A stretch of DNA of 64,000 nt from Nitrospira sp. (GCA_018242765.1 JAFEBH010000004.1:124001-188000), one strand, 5' to 3'; shown: positions 8,569 to 17,074, counted from the first letter of the stretch. Program-made: numbers and translations. Notes: generated from the letters alone by a model not told the origin.

Positions 8569-11500
8569 TTATTTCCCCTCGGCCACAGGCCTGGCTGTAG
8601 CAGCCTCAACCATCTTATTAAACTCGCTTACGACCTTGGCTCCGAAATCCGCTTCGATCTGATAGACCTCTGTGAACTCGGAAAAGGCCCAACGGCCATA
8701 GGTGCCAAGGTTGTTCACCCCAGGCACCCAATAGTTTTCCATGGTGGCTTTCTTTTCCTTCGCATCCTCTCGCCGGTAGCCTTTGATCTCCACAATCAAA
8801 TGCAACAGATCCTTGTCGCCGTGTCCGTCATCAACCAGTACGATGAAGTCCGGGAGATACCGCCTGGTCTCCGAACCATACCGGTACGGCACTTCCAAAC
8901 CGAGATTGTGATTTTTGACATAGGCTCGGACCTTGGGATGAGCCTCGGCCACCCGACAGAACTCGCCTTCCCAATCGCTGTCGAGAATGACCCAATTGAC
9001 GTGAGACCGCTTGGCATCTGTTTCCCAGCGATCCCGTCTGGATGTATTGAAATTCACATGCCTTGTGGAACCAGTCGGATTGTAGGCATCGAGTAGCGCC
9101 TTAATGGGCCGCTTCCCCACGAGCGCACGAGTAATGCCGGCGGTGATGCGCTCGCAGGCCATGTCGGCCAATTCTTGGTACATGAGCTGTGCCGGATAAG
9201 TGCCGCCTTTGCACACGAGGCAGGTATCGATCCACTCTTTCGTAATGCGCTTGAGCTGGCCGAACAGGTGGAGCTTGGGCTCTTCTCCTGGATCACGCCA
9301 CTTGGTATAGAGCAGGCGCTTGGCCACATGGAAGAGCACCGTCGAGGGCCGCATGTCCTCCAAGTGTTCCAAGTCCAAGTCAACAGCTTCTCCGATAATC
9401 CCGGCGTTCTTCGTTTTGGAAGGGCCAACGAGATCCGGCGTCAGCTCCAAGATAGAGTCCTCATTAAATTTCGCGGTGAGCCGCTCCTCGGGCAGTTCGA
9501 CGCGATAGCCTTCGACACGCGGGAAGGTGATTTCGAGCGCATCCCGTTCGGGACGCATCGCTTTGACGTGGACGGTTTCTCGGGGCGGTTGAGGCGGAGC
9601 TATCACCGGCTTCGCCGTGAAATCGAACGGGATGCCGAGGACATCTGCGTATCTCACGTCGAACAGACCTTCATCATTCAGATCGTAGGACTCCCGGCGC
9701 AACGCCCGACCGATGACCTGCTCGCACAGCAGTTGTGTGCCAAAGGCTCGCACACCCAATACATGCGTGACCGTGTTGGCATCCCATCCCTCTGTCAGCA
9801 TGGATACGGACACCACGCAACGGATCGACTCGCCTAGCCGACCATGTTTGCCAACGGTATTCATGACCTCCCGTAGTAGATCTTGGTCGGTGAGCCCTTC
9901 AGCTTGCCGTTGATCACCTGTACGCTCCACGATCTCACGCCGGAAGCGTTCAATTTCATCAGCCGCCATCTCACGGAAGTTGTCATCCAGCGCTTCTCCG
10001 GATTCAAGCTGTTCGCTGTCGATGAGGAGTGTGTTCGGACGGGGAAGAGGATTCCCGTGCTCGTCGAAGTTCCTGAATAGTTCAAGCCGGCCGTTCTCCA
10101 ACGTACTCGACCCATCTTCGTTCTCGCGCTGAAAGCCTGAGATATAGTCGTAGACCAACTTAGATGTAGACGTATTGTTGCAGACCACGATGAAGCTGGG
10201 TGGTACCCGCATGCCGCTCTGTTTCCAGAGATCGAATGTCTTCTGATAGTGGCCGTACAGTGCTTCGAGGGCGGTCTGTAACTCGACGGGCAAGCTGAGG
10301 GGGTCGAGGGTCGCGGCCTTTCCACGGCCTTTCTTTGGCATTCTTGCGCGGATATGTTCCCAGAGGTTGCGAAACTTTGGCATGTCTTCGCCTGGAATAT
10401 TGTCCGCCACAGGCACGCGGGGCAGCTTCACAATGCCACATTCGATTGCATCCATGAGCGAGAAATCGCTCATAGTCCAGGGGAAGAGCGTACCCTCGGC
10501 GTAGCCCGAGCCACTCAGAAAGAATGGCGTGGCCGATAGATCAATAATCTGCGTGACACCCATTTTTCGAGTGACGATCTCTAGGCCGGAAATCCACAGG
10601 CGAGCCGCCTCGCTGTTCTTCTCGGCCTCCTTCTTTTCGTCCCCTTTGAGGTCTTCATCATCGGCTTTGGCTCCCGGCTTCTCCCGGTAGCAATGGTGCG
10701 CCTCATCATTCAGCACGAGAATGTTCTTCATGCCCATCAAGTCAGGCATCACTCTCTGGAGCATTTGGCCGTCGGTTTCGAGAGTCTCCAACTCTTCGCC
10801 TCGCCCTTGAAGAAGCGACCGGCCACCTTTGGATAGTTCGATTCGTTCTCGCAATTTGAACGAGTGAAAGTTGGTGATGACGATTTTCGCGTGATTCACA
10901 TCACCAAGGAGGTCATTGGGCACCAATTCGCGGCTGGCATAATAACTGTCTGGATCATTCGGCTGGAGGACACGCAGGCGGTCTTTAATGGTGAGTCCAG
11001 GCGTCACAACGAGAAACCCGCGAGTGAATTTCTTGCTGTTGGGGCGTCTCACCGCATTGATCGTCTGCCACGCGATCAACATGGCCATGACGGTGGTCTT
11101 GCCCGCCCCTGTGGCCAGTTTCAACGCCAGTCGCGATAGCCCTGGATTGGCGTCGTTGTTGGCGTTCGCGAGGTGTTCAAGAAAGCCTTTGCCAGCCTTG
11201 GTATTCGAAGACACTTCAGTCAACCAAATGGCCGTTTCAGCCGCCTCGACTTGGCAAAAGAACGGTCGAGTACTGTTGAATTTGTGATGTCGCCAGTGTT
11301 GGAGCAGCCGCGCGGTTTCTGGAGTTACCTGCCAGTCATTGGGATTCTGTAGCCTTCGCCATGCTTCTACTTGGTCCCGTACGCCCTTGATGATGGCCGT
11401 CACGTCATACTGCTGTTCCTGTGTTGAGAGGCCTTTTCCTTCGTCGAATACAATCGAGGACTGCCTTTCTGAAGACTTTCGTTTCTTGGGCTTTGGAATC

Positions 11501-11637
11501 GGTGTGATAAATTCGGCGGGGCGACGGGTTTCTATAATTTTCTGGGTCGGTTGCCCCTGTTCATCAAGTTCCCAGTGGCGACAAGGATATGCATAGGGTG
11601 AATTAAGAATGGGTTTAGAGAAGAAGTCAGCACTCAT
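8569..11637 (-). CDS. Type III-like restriction subunit (Res): SF2 helicase plus nuclease
   Basis: A 1022-residue protein with an SF2 helicase core: Walker A ATGAGKT (175-181), DEAH in LVLNDEAHHCYRE, SAT-type motif DLSATPFFLSG, and motif VI QVIGRALRRESYD. The C-terminus has a PD-(D/E)xK nuclease signature, YLPDFIVLVDDG followed by LIVEIKGYRRED. ATP-driven translocation and cleavage of unmodified DNA is the known role of Res subunits. The length and layout resemble the family NCBI names BPTD_3080; this is from memory. It is the first gene of the operon, with 319 bases between it and the convergent-side relaxase gene, where its promoter should lie. No clear Shine-Dalgarno precedes the ATG. Confidence 0.9.
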   Translation of the reverse strand: MSADFFSKPILNSPYAYPCRHWELDEQGQPTQKIIETRRPAEFITPIPKPKKRKSSERQSSIVFDEGKGLSTQEQQYDVTAIIKGVRDQVEAWRRLQNPNDWQVTPETARLLQHWRHHKFNSTRPFFCQVEAAETAIWLTEVSSNTKAGKGFLEHLANANNDANPGLSRLALKLATGAGKTTVMAMLIAWQTINAVRRPNSKKFTRGFLVVTPGLTIKDRLRVLQPNDPDSYYASRELVPNDLLGDVNHAKIVITNFHSFKLRERIELSKGGRSLLQGRGEELETLETDGQMLQRVMPDLMGMKNILVLNDEAHHCYREKPGAKADDEDLKGDEKKEAEKNSEAARLWISGLEIVTRKMGVTQIIDLSATPFFLSGSGYAEGTLFPWTMSDFSLMDAIECGIVKLPRVPVADNIPGEDMPKFRNLWEHIRARMPKKGRGKAATLDPLSLPVELQTALEALYGHYQKTFDLWKQSGMRVPPSFIVVCNNTSTSKLVYDYISGFQRENEDGSSTLENGRLELFRNFDEHGNPLPRPNTLLIDSEQLESGEALDDNFREMAADEIERFRREIVERTGDQRQAEGLTDQDLLREVMNTVGKHGRLGESIRCVVSVSMLTEGWDANTVTHVLGVRAFGTQLLCEQVIGRALRRESYDLNDEGLFDVRYADVLGIPFDFTAKPVIAPPQPPRETVHVKAMRPERDALEITFPRVEGYRVELPEERLTAKFNEDSILELTPDLVGPSKTKNAGIIGEAVDLDLEHLEDMRPSTVLFHVAKRLLYTKWRDPGEEPKLHLFGQLKRITKEWIDTCLVCKGGTYPAQLMYQELADMACERITAGITRALVGKRPIKALLDAYNPTGSTRHVNFNTSRRDRWETDAKRSHVNWVILDSDWEGEFCRVAEAHPKVRAYVKNHNLGLEVPYRYGSETRRYLPDFIVLVDDGHGDKDLLHLIVEIKGYRREDAKEKKATMENYWVPGVNNLGTYGRWAFSEFTEVYQIEADFGAKVVSEFNKMVEAATARPVAEGK

Positions 11638-11956
11638 TAAATACCCGCGTTGACCTATAAGGCACTGGGAGGGCTCTTGTCCGGCGGAAGCTTACCCGTT
11701 TCTTTCCGAAAAATCATCGAGGATACCGAGATTTCTACCTTCCAGATGACCATAGCCTCGCATGTCGGTCCACAATATTCACATTGCACACCTGACCCAA
11801 AACGATTTCATTCGGGGAAACGTCTCCGAAGGCTAACCCCAATTCCTTGCGCTGGCGCAATACAGAGGTTCAGTTTGCAGGCCCGTGAGATCCCGAGTCT
11901 GTGACCCAGATCGTGCAACAATAAATAAAGGATCAAGAAACGGAGGGTAGAGTACC
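11638..11956. other. Intergenic region between the restriction operon and the relaxase gene
   Basis: It must hold the promoter of the minus-strand restriction operon, but I see no convincing -35/-10 pair; TATAGG near 11656-11661 read on the minus strand is the only weak -10-like candidate. Short frames here on both strands lack ribosome sites and family resemblance, so I call no gene. Confidence 0.4.
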
Positions 11957-12943
11957 TTACGAAGACCGGTCTCGCTCCGGAGAGCGAGTCTTCGTGACGT
12001 CCCGCGACCGTTCACTCAGATAACGGACCAAGTCCGCGGCCAATTGCCGATCTTCCCCACGATCTGACCGGGCTAACGCCCGCATCACCTGCTCATAATT
12101 CCGCATGATTTCCTGGGCTCGTCCATGTCGGCGCGTGGTACGTTTCATCCGCTCCAGCGTCTCCCCCTTTTCTTTGCTCGGTTCATGCAGATGCCGCACT
12201 GTCCACCGTTCATGTGTGGTGCGGTGAATCCGGCTCGTGGTCGTGGCCTCAATCCCATGCTCCCGGAGGGCCTCTGCAAACCCCTCCCGCCAACGCTGCA
12301 GATCAGCCTTTCTCGGATTCAAGCGGACCCCATCGAGGCCCGCCGCTTTGACCGTCAGGTGGACATGTGGATGCGGGGATGGGTTCGGATCTGGATCGGT
12401 CTCGAACGTGTGGAGGACCATCGCGTACTGAAACCCTGCAAACTCTCGTGTCGCAAAGTCACGCGCCGCCCGTTGGACCGACAGCGGATCGGTCCTGGTC
12501 GGCATGGAGAGGACGAGATGAAAGGCATCACGCATGGTCGAGTCGGCGAGGATCGGCAGGCCGCCATCGCGCCATTCGTCTTTCAGATCAGCCACGGCCT
12601 CCTTCCCGAGAATCACCTGACCGTCCTGATCCTCGATTTCGAGTTGGCCATCCCGCGAAATGTAGGTGAGGTTGTTCGAGATGCCCTTCATCCCCTTCGG
12701 CGCCCTGACGAGTTTCACCACGACTTGCGGCGAACGGCGGACCATGGCTTGGAGCTTTTGCCGGACATAGGTCGCCCGAGCCTGTGACGTGCTGAGCCGT
12801 CCGCCGGGACGTACAGGCCTGGCAGCGCCAAAAGCACTGCGCGTGCTGCGACGCGGTCGTGGGAGGGTCTCCGTTGAGACATTGAAGAGCCGACTCCCCC
12901 ACTCATCCAGCTTCAGGTCGATTGGACTAATTGAAGGACTCAT
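11957..12943 (-). CDS. Relaxase / mobilisation nuclease, MOBP-like
   Basis: A 328-residue relaxase-type protein. The metal-binding three-His motif is visible as HPHVHLTVKAAG (about 190-201), and the candidate nicking Tyr lies in NLTYISRDGQLE (about 115). The N-terminal 80 residues are basic and proline-rich; the C-terminal third (TTSRIHRTTHERWTVR, then a long basic helix) would contact DNA. Relaxases nick oriT on one strand and stay covalently bound to lead it into the recipient. The start overlaps the MobC-like stop (ATGA). There is no coupling protein or mating-pair gene nearby, so the element would need a helper for transfer. Confidence 0.82.
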   Translation of the reverse strand: MSPSISPIDLKLDEWGSRLFNVSTETLPRPRRSTRSAFGAARPVRPGGRLSTSQARATYVRQKLQAMVRRSPQVVVKLVRAPKGMKGISNNLTYISRDGQLEIEDQDGQVILGKEAVADLKDEWRDGGLPILADSTMRDAFHLVLSMPTRTDPLSVQRAARDFATREFAGFQYAMVLHTFETDPDPNPSPHPHVHLTVKAAGLDGVRLNPRKADLQRWREGFAEALREHGIEATTTSRIHRTTHERWTVRHLHEPSKEKGETLERMKRTTRRHGRAQEIMRNYEQVMRALARSDRGEDRQLAADLVRYLSERSRDVTKTRSPERDRSS

Positions 12944-13497
12944 TGGAGAGACCAGCGCGCCAACGTCCCGCGCAAGACATCAGAGACTCTGTCGGTGTGG
13001 GTTCGGATCACGCGGGAGAGTTCGGTGATCACCTCCACCCGAAACGCACCCCGGTTCTCTGGGGACGTATTCAAGACTTTCGCGATCTGGTTCAGGTTCC
13101 GTCCCAAGGCAAGGAGTTGCTGATTCGATCGGGTCAGCGCGGCGAGCTCCGACTGCCCCACATGGGGCTCCCCAGTCAATTTGGTGCGGATCATTGCGAC
13201 CACCCAGGCCGTGGGCTGATATCCCTCGTGCCGGGCGCAGGTGCGCAGCGCGGCGAGTTCGGAGGGGGTCACATTCAGTTTGATGCGGGCGGTGGCTCGT
13301 TCTCGCCGCCGAGTGACGCGCAGCCGAGGAGCAGCCGACGATCCGGGCGTCTGGTCCAGGGCCTGCCGCAAGACCTGCCGAAGGGCATGGCTCGGGGTGA
13401 CACCCTGCTGCTGACACCAAGCTTGCCAGGGTACTTTCAGCTCCCCCAGATCCACCGTAATGGTCGTGGTCCGCTTATCTCGCGAGGAATTAGGCAT
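12940..13497 (-). CDS. MobC-like mobilisation accessory protein
   Basis: About 185 residues from the ATG at 13497 (MPNSSRDK); longer starts at 13563 and 13509 lack ribosome sites. The second half contains the MobC-type signature LLALGRNLNQIAKVLN, preceded by a ribbon-helix-helix-like segment RIKLNVTPSELAALRTCA. An extra N-terminal half (TITVDLGELKVPWQAWCQQQ) resembles a second DNA-binding unit. Such proteins bind oriT and help the relaxase open DNA. It overlaps the relaxase by 4 bases, and the oriT candidate lies immediately upstream. Confidence 0.78.
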   Translation of the reverse strand: MPNSSRDKRTTTITVDLGELKVPWQAWCQQQGVTPSHALRQVLRQALDQTPGSSAAPRLRVTRRRERATARIKLNVTPSELAALRTCARHEGYQPTAWVVAMIRTKLTGEPHVGQSELAALTRSNQQLLALGRNLNQIAKVLNTSPENRGAFRVEVITELSRVIRTHTDRVSDVLRGTLARWSLQ

Positions 13498-13522
13498 GGG
13501 CGGGAGCATACAATAAACACGA

Positions 13523-13583
13523 GATGTAAGACAATTGGGGCGTAAAGCCATATCCTGCAACATCCTAAAAATGGTCTTACATC
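13523..13583. other. Candidate oriT of the mobilisable element
   Basis: A perfect 10-bp inverted repeat, GATGTAAGAC (13523-13532) and GTCTTACATC (13574-13583), encloses CATATCCTGCAAC. TATCCTG (13551-13557) matches the nick-region core of IncP/MOBP origins such as RP4, where cleavage follows the G. It sits just upstream of mobC-relaxase, the usual place for an oriT. Motif and repeat are seen in the sequence; that the site is nicked is inference. Confidence 0.6.
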
Positions 13584-13814
13584 ATGCCTACGACGATACG
13601 GATCTAAGACCACACGTCAACCGTTCGCACTGGGCTAAGGACGCCAGAAATGGGCCCCGGATCGACCAGTCGGTAGAGCCTCCGGTAAGCCGGGCATGCC
13701 TGCATCGTCCGTTGGCTAGTCGGGTTTCTAGCAATGCGGAGGTCCCGATTTGGGGGGTTCTCTTCCTGTTATCCTGTGACAGGGAACACCCTATGCGGTC
13801 TTGAGGTCACAACC

Positions 13815-14630
13815 ATGCGCATGACCGGGACGAACAGTCTTCGATGCCTTCTGGCACTCGGCTTGATGAGTGGGCTGGTGGCCTGTGGCAGCTTTGCCAA
13901 CTGTTTCAATAGTGGGTTCGCTCCCGCCGCCTGTGGCGGGGGGTATAGCGAGAGCAACGCTTCTTCTCTACCGCAGCCCACGGCCCCCTCGGCTGAAGGT
14001 CGCTGGACCGGCACGACTTCTACAGGCCGCGCCGTCGCTGGACTGGTCCTGGAGGACGGCTCGTATTGGGTCTTCTATACGGCAAGAGACAATTCCCACA
14101 TCCTGGCTGGATTGGTTCAGGGCACTGGCACCTCACACTCCGGCTCCTTCGGTTCCTCAAATACGAGAGATTTTAATTTGGAAGGTGCCGGTATTCGCTC
14201 AGCGACAATGAGTGGCAGTTATGTGCCGAGCAAGTGCTTTGACGGGACGATCGCCTACGTCACTGGCGAGACAGAAAGCTTTACGAGTACGTCCTATGTG
14301 GACTCTGAGTCGGCCCTGAACATGAGTCTTGTCGCAGGGAACTATGCTGGGCTCCGTGCCGACTATCACACGGTCACGGTGACCGTGGATTCAGCCGGGA
14401 CGCTTTCAGGTCATGCAACAGATGGTTGCACCGTTGCGGGGACCTTGTCTCCTCGGGGAAAGGGAAACGTCTTTCATACCTCGGTGACATTCGGAGGTGG
14501 CGACTGTCGCGAGGGAACCGAGACGCTCACGGGGGTGGCCTTCTATGACGCCGCGACCAACCAGCTTTACATTGCCGCCCTCAACAGTGCCAGGACCAGC
14601 ATCTATCTCTTTCTCGGCACGAAGCGGTAA
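13815..14630 (+). CDS. Predicted lipoprotein, function unknown
   Basis: About 271 residues from ATG 13815 behind TTGAGGTC. A type II signal peptide is clear: basic start MRMTGTNSLR, hydrophobic LLALGLMSGL, and lipobox LVACG. The mature protein is Gly/Ser/Thr-rich with repeated short beta-like segments (WTGTTSTGRAVAGLVLEDGS, GNYAGLRADYHTVTVTVDSA, GTLSGHATDGCTVAGTLSPR), which suggests a beta-barrel or beta-sandwich exposed at the envelope. Several Cys could form disulfides. It is the only plus-strand gene in this stretch, divergent from mobC. I cannot name a family. It may be cargo of the mobile element. Confidence 0.72.
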   Translation: MRMTGTNSLRCLLALGLMSGLVACGSFANCFNSGFAPAACGGGYSESNASSLPQPTAPSAEGRWTGTTSTGRAVAGLVLEDGSYWVFYTARDNSHILAGLVQGTGTSHSGSFGSSNTRDFNLEGAGIRSATMSGSYVPSKCFDGTIAYVTGETESFTSTSYVDSESALNMSLVAGNYAGLRADYHTVTVTVDSAGTLSGHATDGCTVAGTLSPRGKGNVFHTSVTFGGGDCREGTETLTGVAFYDAATNQLYIAALNSARTSIYLFLGTKR

Positions 14631-14717
14631 GGTTCACCGGTTCCATATTCTGTAAACGTTTCCTTTTTGACGGGGCATAACCTGATCAGATCATGCCCCC
14701 TGAATAGATCGACGAGA

Positions 14718-15143
14718 TCACGGGGACAGGACCTCTCGAACCGCAGTGGGGGCAAAGAAGCCCTGTTCTCGGAGCGTGGCAAACCAGGCCCTGGCAAATT
14801 CTTTCAAGTCCTGTTTCAGCCTGGGGAACACGTGGCTGCGCCTGCCCGCCTCGTCGTATCGATAGACTTCATGGAAGATTGCCAGGTAGTCGTTCCTATA
14901 TGACACCGGTTCGGCTGCCGGGCCATCGGCTAAGCTATGAAACAGGAACACCATGTCGGGATCGCGCATCAGATCGCCGTTCTGTTCGCCGTAATGGCAC
15001 AGCGACACCTGCCGGTGTCCGTCTCCACTCGATCCAATCTCCTCGACTGAGAGTGGCATGTAGCCAGATACGGTGATCCGCACCGCGCATGCGCCGTTGA
15101 GCAAGTGATTCAAATCCGTCTCAAAGGCTTGATACGGTTTCAT
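14718..15143 (-). CDS. Conserved hypothetical protein (possibly DUF6908)
   Basis: 141 residues starting MKPYQAFETDLNHLLNGACA, with SLCHYGEQNGDLMRDPDMVF in the middle and a helical end (ARAWFATLREQGFF). The layout resembles small proteins encoded on plasmids and integrative elements that I recall as DUF6908; this is a weak recollection. There is no signal peptide or catalytic motif. A plausible ribosome site (AAAGGAAC) precedes the ATG. The neighbour at 15210 is on the same strand, separated by a strong hairpin. Confidence 0.6.
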   Translation of the reverse strand: MKPYQAFETDLNHLLNGACAVRITVSGYMPLSVEEIGSSGDGHRQVSLCHYGEQNGDLMRDPDMVFLFHSLADGPAAEPVSYRNDYLAIFHEVYRYDEAGRRSHVFPRLKQDLKEFARAWFATLREQGFFAPTAVREVLSP

Positions 15144-15168
15144 GATCGTGTTCCTTTCTTGGCGTGAA

Positions 15169-15200
15169 GGAAGCCCCCGGCCCGAGGGCCGGAGGCTTCC
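15169..15200 (-). terminator. Strong hairpin between two small minus-strand genes
   Basis: GGAAGCC (15169-15175) pairs with GGCTTCC (15194-15200), and GGCCC (15179-15183) with GGGCC (15186-15190), giving about 14 GC-rich pairs with a 2-base tip. There is no clear T run on either side, so it may attenuate, terminate weakly or separate mRNA segments. It follows the 80-aa gene stop at 15210. Confidence 0.6.
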
Positions 15201-15209
15201 ACACTGCGA

Positions 15210-15452
15210 TCAGCGACCCGACCGCTCGGTGACCCAGAGTTTCGCCTGTTGGGCGACGACTAAGAGTGCTTCCAGGTCCGCCAGGCCGAATGACTCGGAA
15301 TTCTTCCAGACTCCATCCTGGCCCTTGTATGAGCGGGCCACGGTCACGTTGTAGAACGGACCGTTCATGCCCTCGTTCTTCCAGATGCTCGCCTTGATGC
15401 TGCTGCATCGGAGCGTGGTGACCGGCTTGGGTTTCTTGTCTTGAGGTGCCAT
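15210..15452 (-). CDS. Conserved small hypothetical protein (80 aa)
   Basis: MAPQDKKPKPVTTLRCSSIK opens an 80-residue protein with a compact beta-rich body (ASIWKNEGMNGPFYNVTVAR, SYKGQDGVWKNSESFG) and a short C-terminal helix. I recall similar small proteins in plasmids and integrative elements, but the role is unknown; the fold pattern resembles a small nucleic-acid-binding beta barrel. The start is supported by AAAGGAGACAACACC immediately before the ATG. It is followed by the hairpin at 15169-15200. Confidence 0.65.
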   Translation of the reverse strand: MAPQDKKPKPVTTLRCSSIKASIWKNEGMNGPFYNVTVARSYKGQDGVWKNSESFGLADLEALLVVAQQAKLWVTERSGR

Positions 15453-15991
15453 GGTGTTGTCTCCTTTAGTTAGAGTTGATGTGTTGGCCTCTCACCAGGC
15501 GTGGAGGCCACACAGCGACGACAAAGGAGACAGAGTGGCTGTCGCTACCTGGCGGGCCGGTGGGCGCGATGCGGAGGAATGCCCGCGTGCGGGCATGATC
15601 GACGCAGCCCACCGGTGGAAAGCCAGGGCGACGGCCGGATGCGCACAGGCACCGGCCCTGAAACCACAAGCCGCCCCCCCCGCTCACCAATAGCAACGCA
15701 TGACAGAGCAGATTTAACGGACGAGGCGAGAAGGTCCTGTTCACAGATCAAAGAGACTAAGCCCGTTCGCCACGGCGGAAGAGAGTCAGCGTGTCGGCTT
15801 CGATGCGGTCTTGAGCTTGACGCGGTTGTCGGCCAGCAGGCGACGATGCACCAGGCTTGATGGTTGTTGAACGTAGTGGAACGCCGAACGGCTCTCGCGA
15901 GGTTGCCGGGGGAGCTTCACCACTGTCGTGAAAAAAGGGATCAGCATCAGAGGCGAGCGTAGTACGACACAATCAAACGATCCCGCAACGC
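15453..15991. other. Region without a supported gene
   Basis: Frames of 60-120 codons exist on both strands but overlap each other, lack ribosome sites and have the Arg/Pro/Gly-rich composition expected of chance frames in GC-rich DNA. I see no RNA gene or repeat. It may be eroded coding DNA upstream of the small 80-aa gene. Confidence 0.5.
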
Positions 15992-16121
15992 TTAGACCAG
16001 ACTGAGTTTGAAGGGACGGATGGACTGGATGGCGAGAAAGTCCCGTTGATTCTGTGTGACGACGGTCTTCAGTGTGCAGCTAGTCGAAGGAGAGGTTGGT
16101 ATCAAGAACGAGGCGCCGCAT
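15992..16121 (-). pseudogene. vapC toxin remnant with large internal deletion
   Basis: An ATG at 16121 starts MRRLVLDTNLSF, the canonical N-terminus of a PIN-domain VapC with the first catalytic Asp in LDTN. The frame then hits a stop. In a shifted frame the sequence ends with VVTQNQRDFLAIQSIRPFKL, which matches the C-terminus of VapC toxins. About 90 central residues, including the other acidic catalytic residues, are missing. The remnant begins 1 base after the vapB stop, the normal toxin position. It cannot make an active nuclease. Confidence 0.72.
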
Positions 16122-16122
16122 C

Positions 16123-16323
16123 TCACCGAAAGACTCTTCGTAACTGCATGCGGCCCTTCGCCCGCTTCAAAGGTTGATCGAGTGTGTGCTCCTCCACCAC
16201 AAGCGCAAGGGCGCGTTCGATGGCTTCGGTTTCCGTTTTGGCACCCAGCACGGACTTCGCGCGCGTCAGCTTCGCTTGATCGAGCTGGAGATGTTTGTGT
16301 CGCCTCACGGCGCGGGGTTTCAT
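16123..16323 (-). CDS. vapB: VapB-type antitoxin, orphaned
   Basis: 66 residues, MKPRAVRRHKHLQLDQAKLT, then a ribbon-helix-helix-like segment RAKSVLGAKTETEAIERALA typical of VapB proteins, and a basic tail (QLRRVFR). VapB would bind its own promoter and neutralise VapC, but the adjacent vapC (15992-16121) is deleted inside. The antitoxin frame itself is intact, which suggests either recent decay of the toxin or selection to keep an antitoxin. Confidence 0.7.
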   Translation of the reverse strand: MKPRAVRRHKHLQLDQAKLTRAKSVLGAKTETEAIERALALVVEEHTLDQPLKRAKGRMQLRRVFR

Positions 16324-16377
16324 GGTCTCTCTTCCCTCGACTTTGAGTCTCTCTGCACTCTGGATGCTGAGGACGCA

Positions 16378-16701
16378 CTATCGGCGCGCGCTGGCAACCT
16401 TTAGTCGTGTTGGAACGAGATGGCAGGCGTCCGCGGTCACTTCCAATTTGCCACCGAGCACGCCGAGAAGCTTTTGCAGGGTTGGAAACGCGGGGAAATG
16501 GGCCCCGCTTTCCAAGCGGGCGATCTGCGGCTGTTTCATACCGGTAAGTTTCGCGAGCTCGGTCTGACTGAGCCCGCGTCGTTCCCGCAGCCTCGCGAGC
16601 TCCACAGCAATCCCCACTTCCTGCTCCGCCTTCGCAAGAGCCTCGGCGAATTTTGGCTCCTTCTTGATCTGTTCGTTAATGTACTGTCTATGCGTTTTCA
16701 T
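16378..16701 (-). CDS. HigA-type antitoxin, XRE-family regulator
   Basis: 107 residues from ATG 16701 (MKTHRQYINEQIKKEPKFAE); longer frames upstream are in the toxin gene. An XRE helix-turn-helix is evident: LARLRERRGLSQTELAKLTG, then MKQPQIARLESG, then FPTLQKLLGVLGGKLEV. The antitoxin should bind the toxin and repress the promoter upstream of the toxin gene. Its start overlaps the toxin's 3' end by 14 bases, the toxin-first order typical of HigBA. It appears complete. Confidence 0.82.
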   Translation of the reverse strand: MKTHRQYINEQIKKEPKFAEALAKAEQEVGIAVELARLRERRGLSQTELAKLTGMKQPQIARLESGAHFPAFPTLQKLLGVLGGKLEVTADACHLVPTRLKVASARR

Positions 16702-17047
16702 CGTGGCTCCTTTGCTTGACCTCTTCGTATCGTTGCTCCGCAAGGACAATGTCTCGTTCTCGCAGTTTCTGCCGCTTCTTCTGGATCGCATGCAGGATAA
16801 TGAACCGCTGTCCCACGAGTGCGGCATAAAAGAACCGGTACTCCGTCCCCGACCATTCTGGACGCAGCTCCCAGATCTTCCCCCGGACGTGTGCCGCAAT
16901 CGAGGCGGGAAGACGCGTGCCATCACTTTCTAGTCGACTGATATAGGCCAGACATTTGGCTCGTGCCCCATGGGACAAAGCGTCGAGAAATGCCTCGATC
17001 GGTTTATCTCCCTGCGCTGTCTCATAGTAGACTACTGTCCAAGCCAT
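16688..17047 (-). CDS. HigB/RelE-superfamily toxin
   Basis: 119 residues (MAWTVVYYETAQGDKPIEAF) with the Gp49-like HigB pattern: LSHGARAKCLAYISRLE, then HVRGKIWELRPEW, then EYRFFYAALVGQRFIILHAI and KKRQKLRERDIVLAEQRYEE. This family cleaves mRNA on the ribosome in known members. All core segments are present, so the toxin is likely active and held by the overlapping antitoxin downstream. The palindrome at 17059-17074 just upstream is a likely autoregulatory operator. Confidence 0.82.
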   Translation of the reverse strand: MAWTVVYYETAQGDKPIEAFLDALSHGARAKCLAYISRLESDGTRLPASIAAHVRGKIWELRPEWSGTEYRFFYAALVGQRFIILHAIQKKRQKLRERDIVLAEQRYEEVKQRSHDENA

Positions 17048-17058
17048 GCGGGTAAACT

Positions 17059-17074
17059 ATAACACTTATGTTAT
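17059..17074. promoter_or_regulatory. Candidate HigA operator/promoter palindrome
   Basis: ATAAC (17059-17063) and GTTAT (17070-17074) form an inverted repeat with a 6-base spacer, 11 bases upstream of the toxin start, in an AT-rich patch that would hold the -10 region. Antitoxin binding here is inference. Confidence 0.5.

Noticed and set aside
11833..12015. 60-codon minus-strand frame upstream of the restriction operon
   Set aside because: No ribosome site, no family resemblance and overlap with the relaxase end.
12125..12787. 220-codon plus-strand frame opposite the relaxase
   Set aside because: It lies wholly inside the relaxase gene, whose motifs are clear; composition is that of an antisense shadow.
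15466..15972. Short minus-strand frames rich in Arg, Pro and Gly
   Set aside because: They overlap frames on the other strand, have no ribosome site and look like chance open frames.
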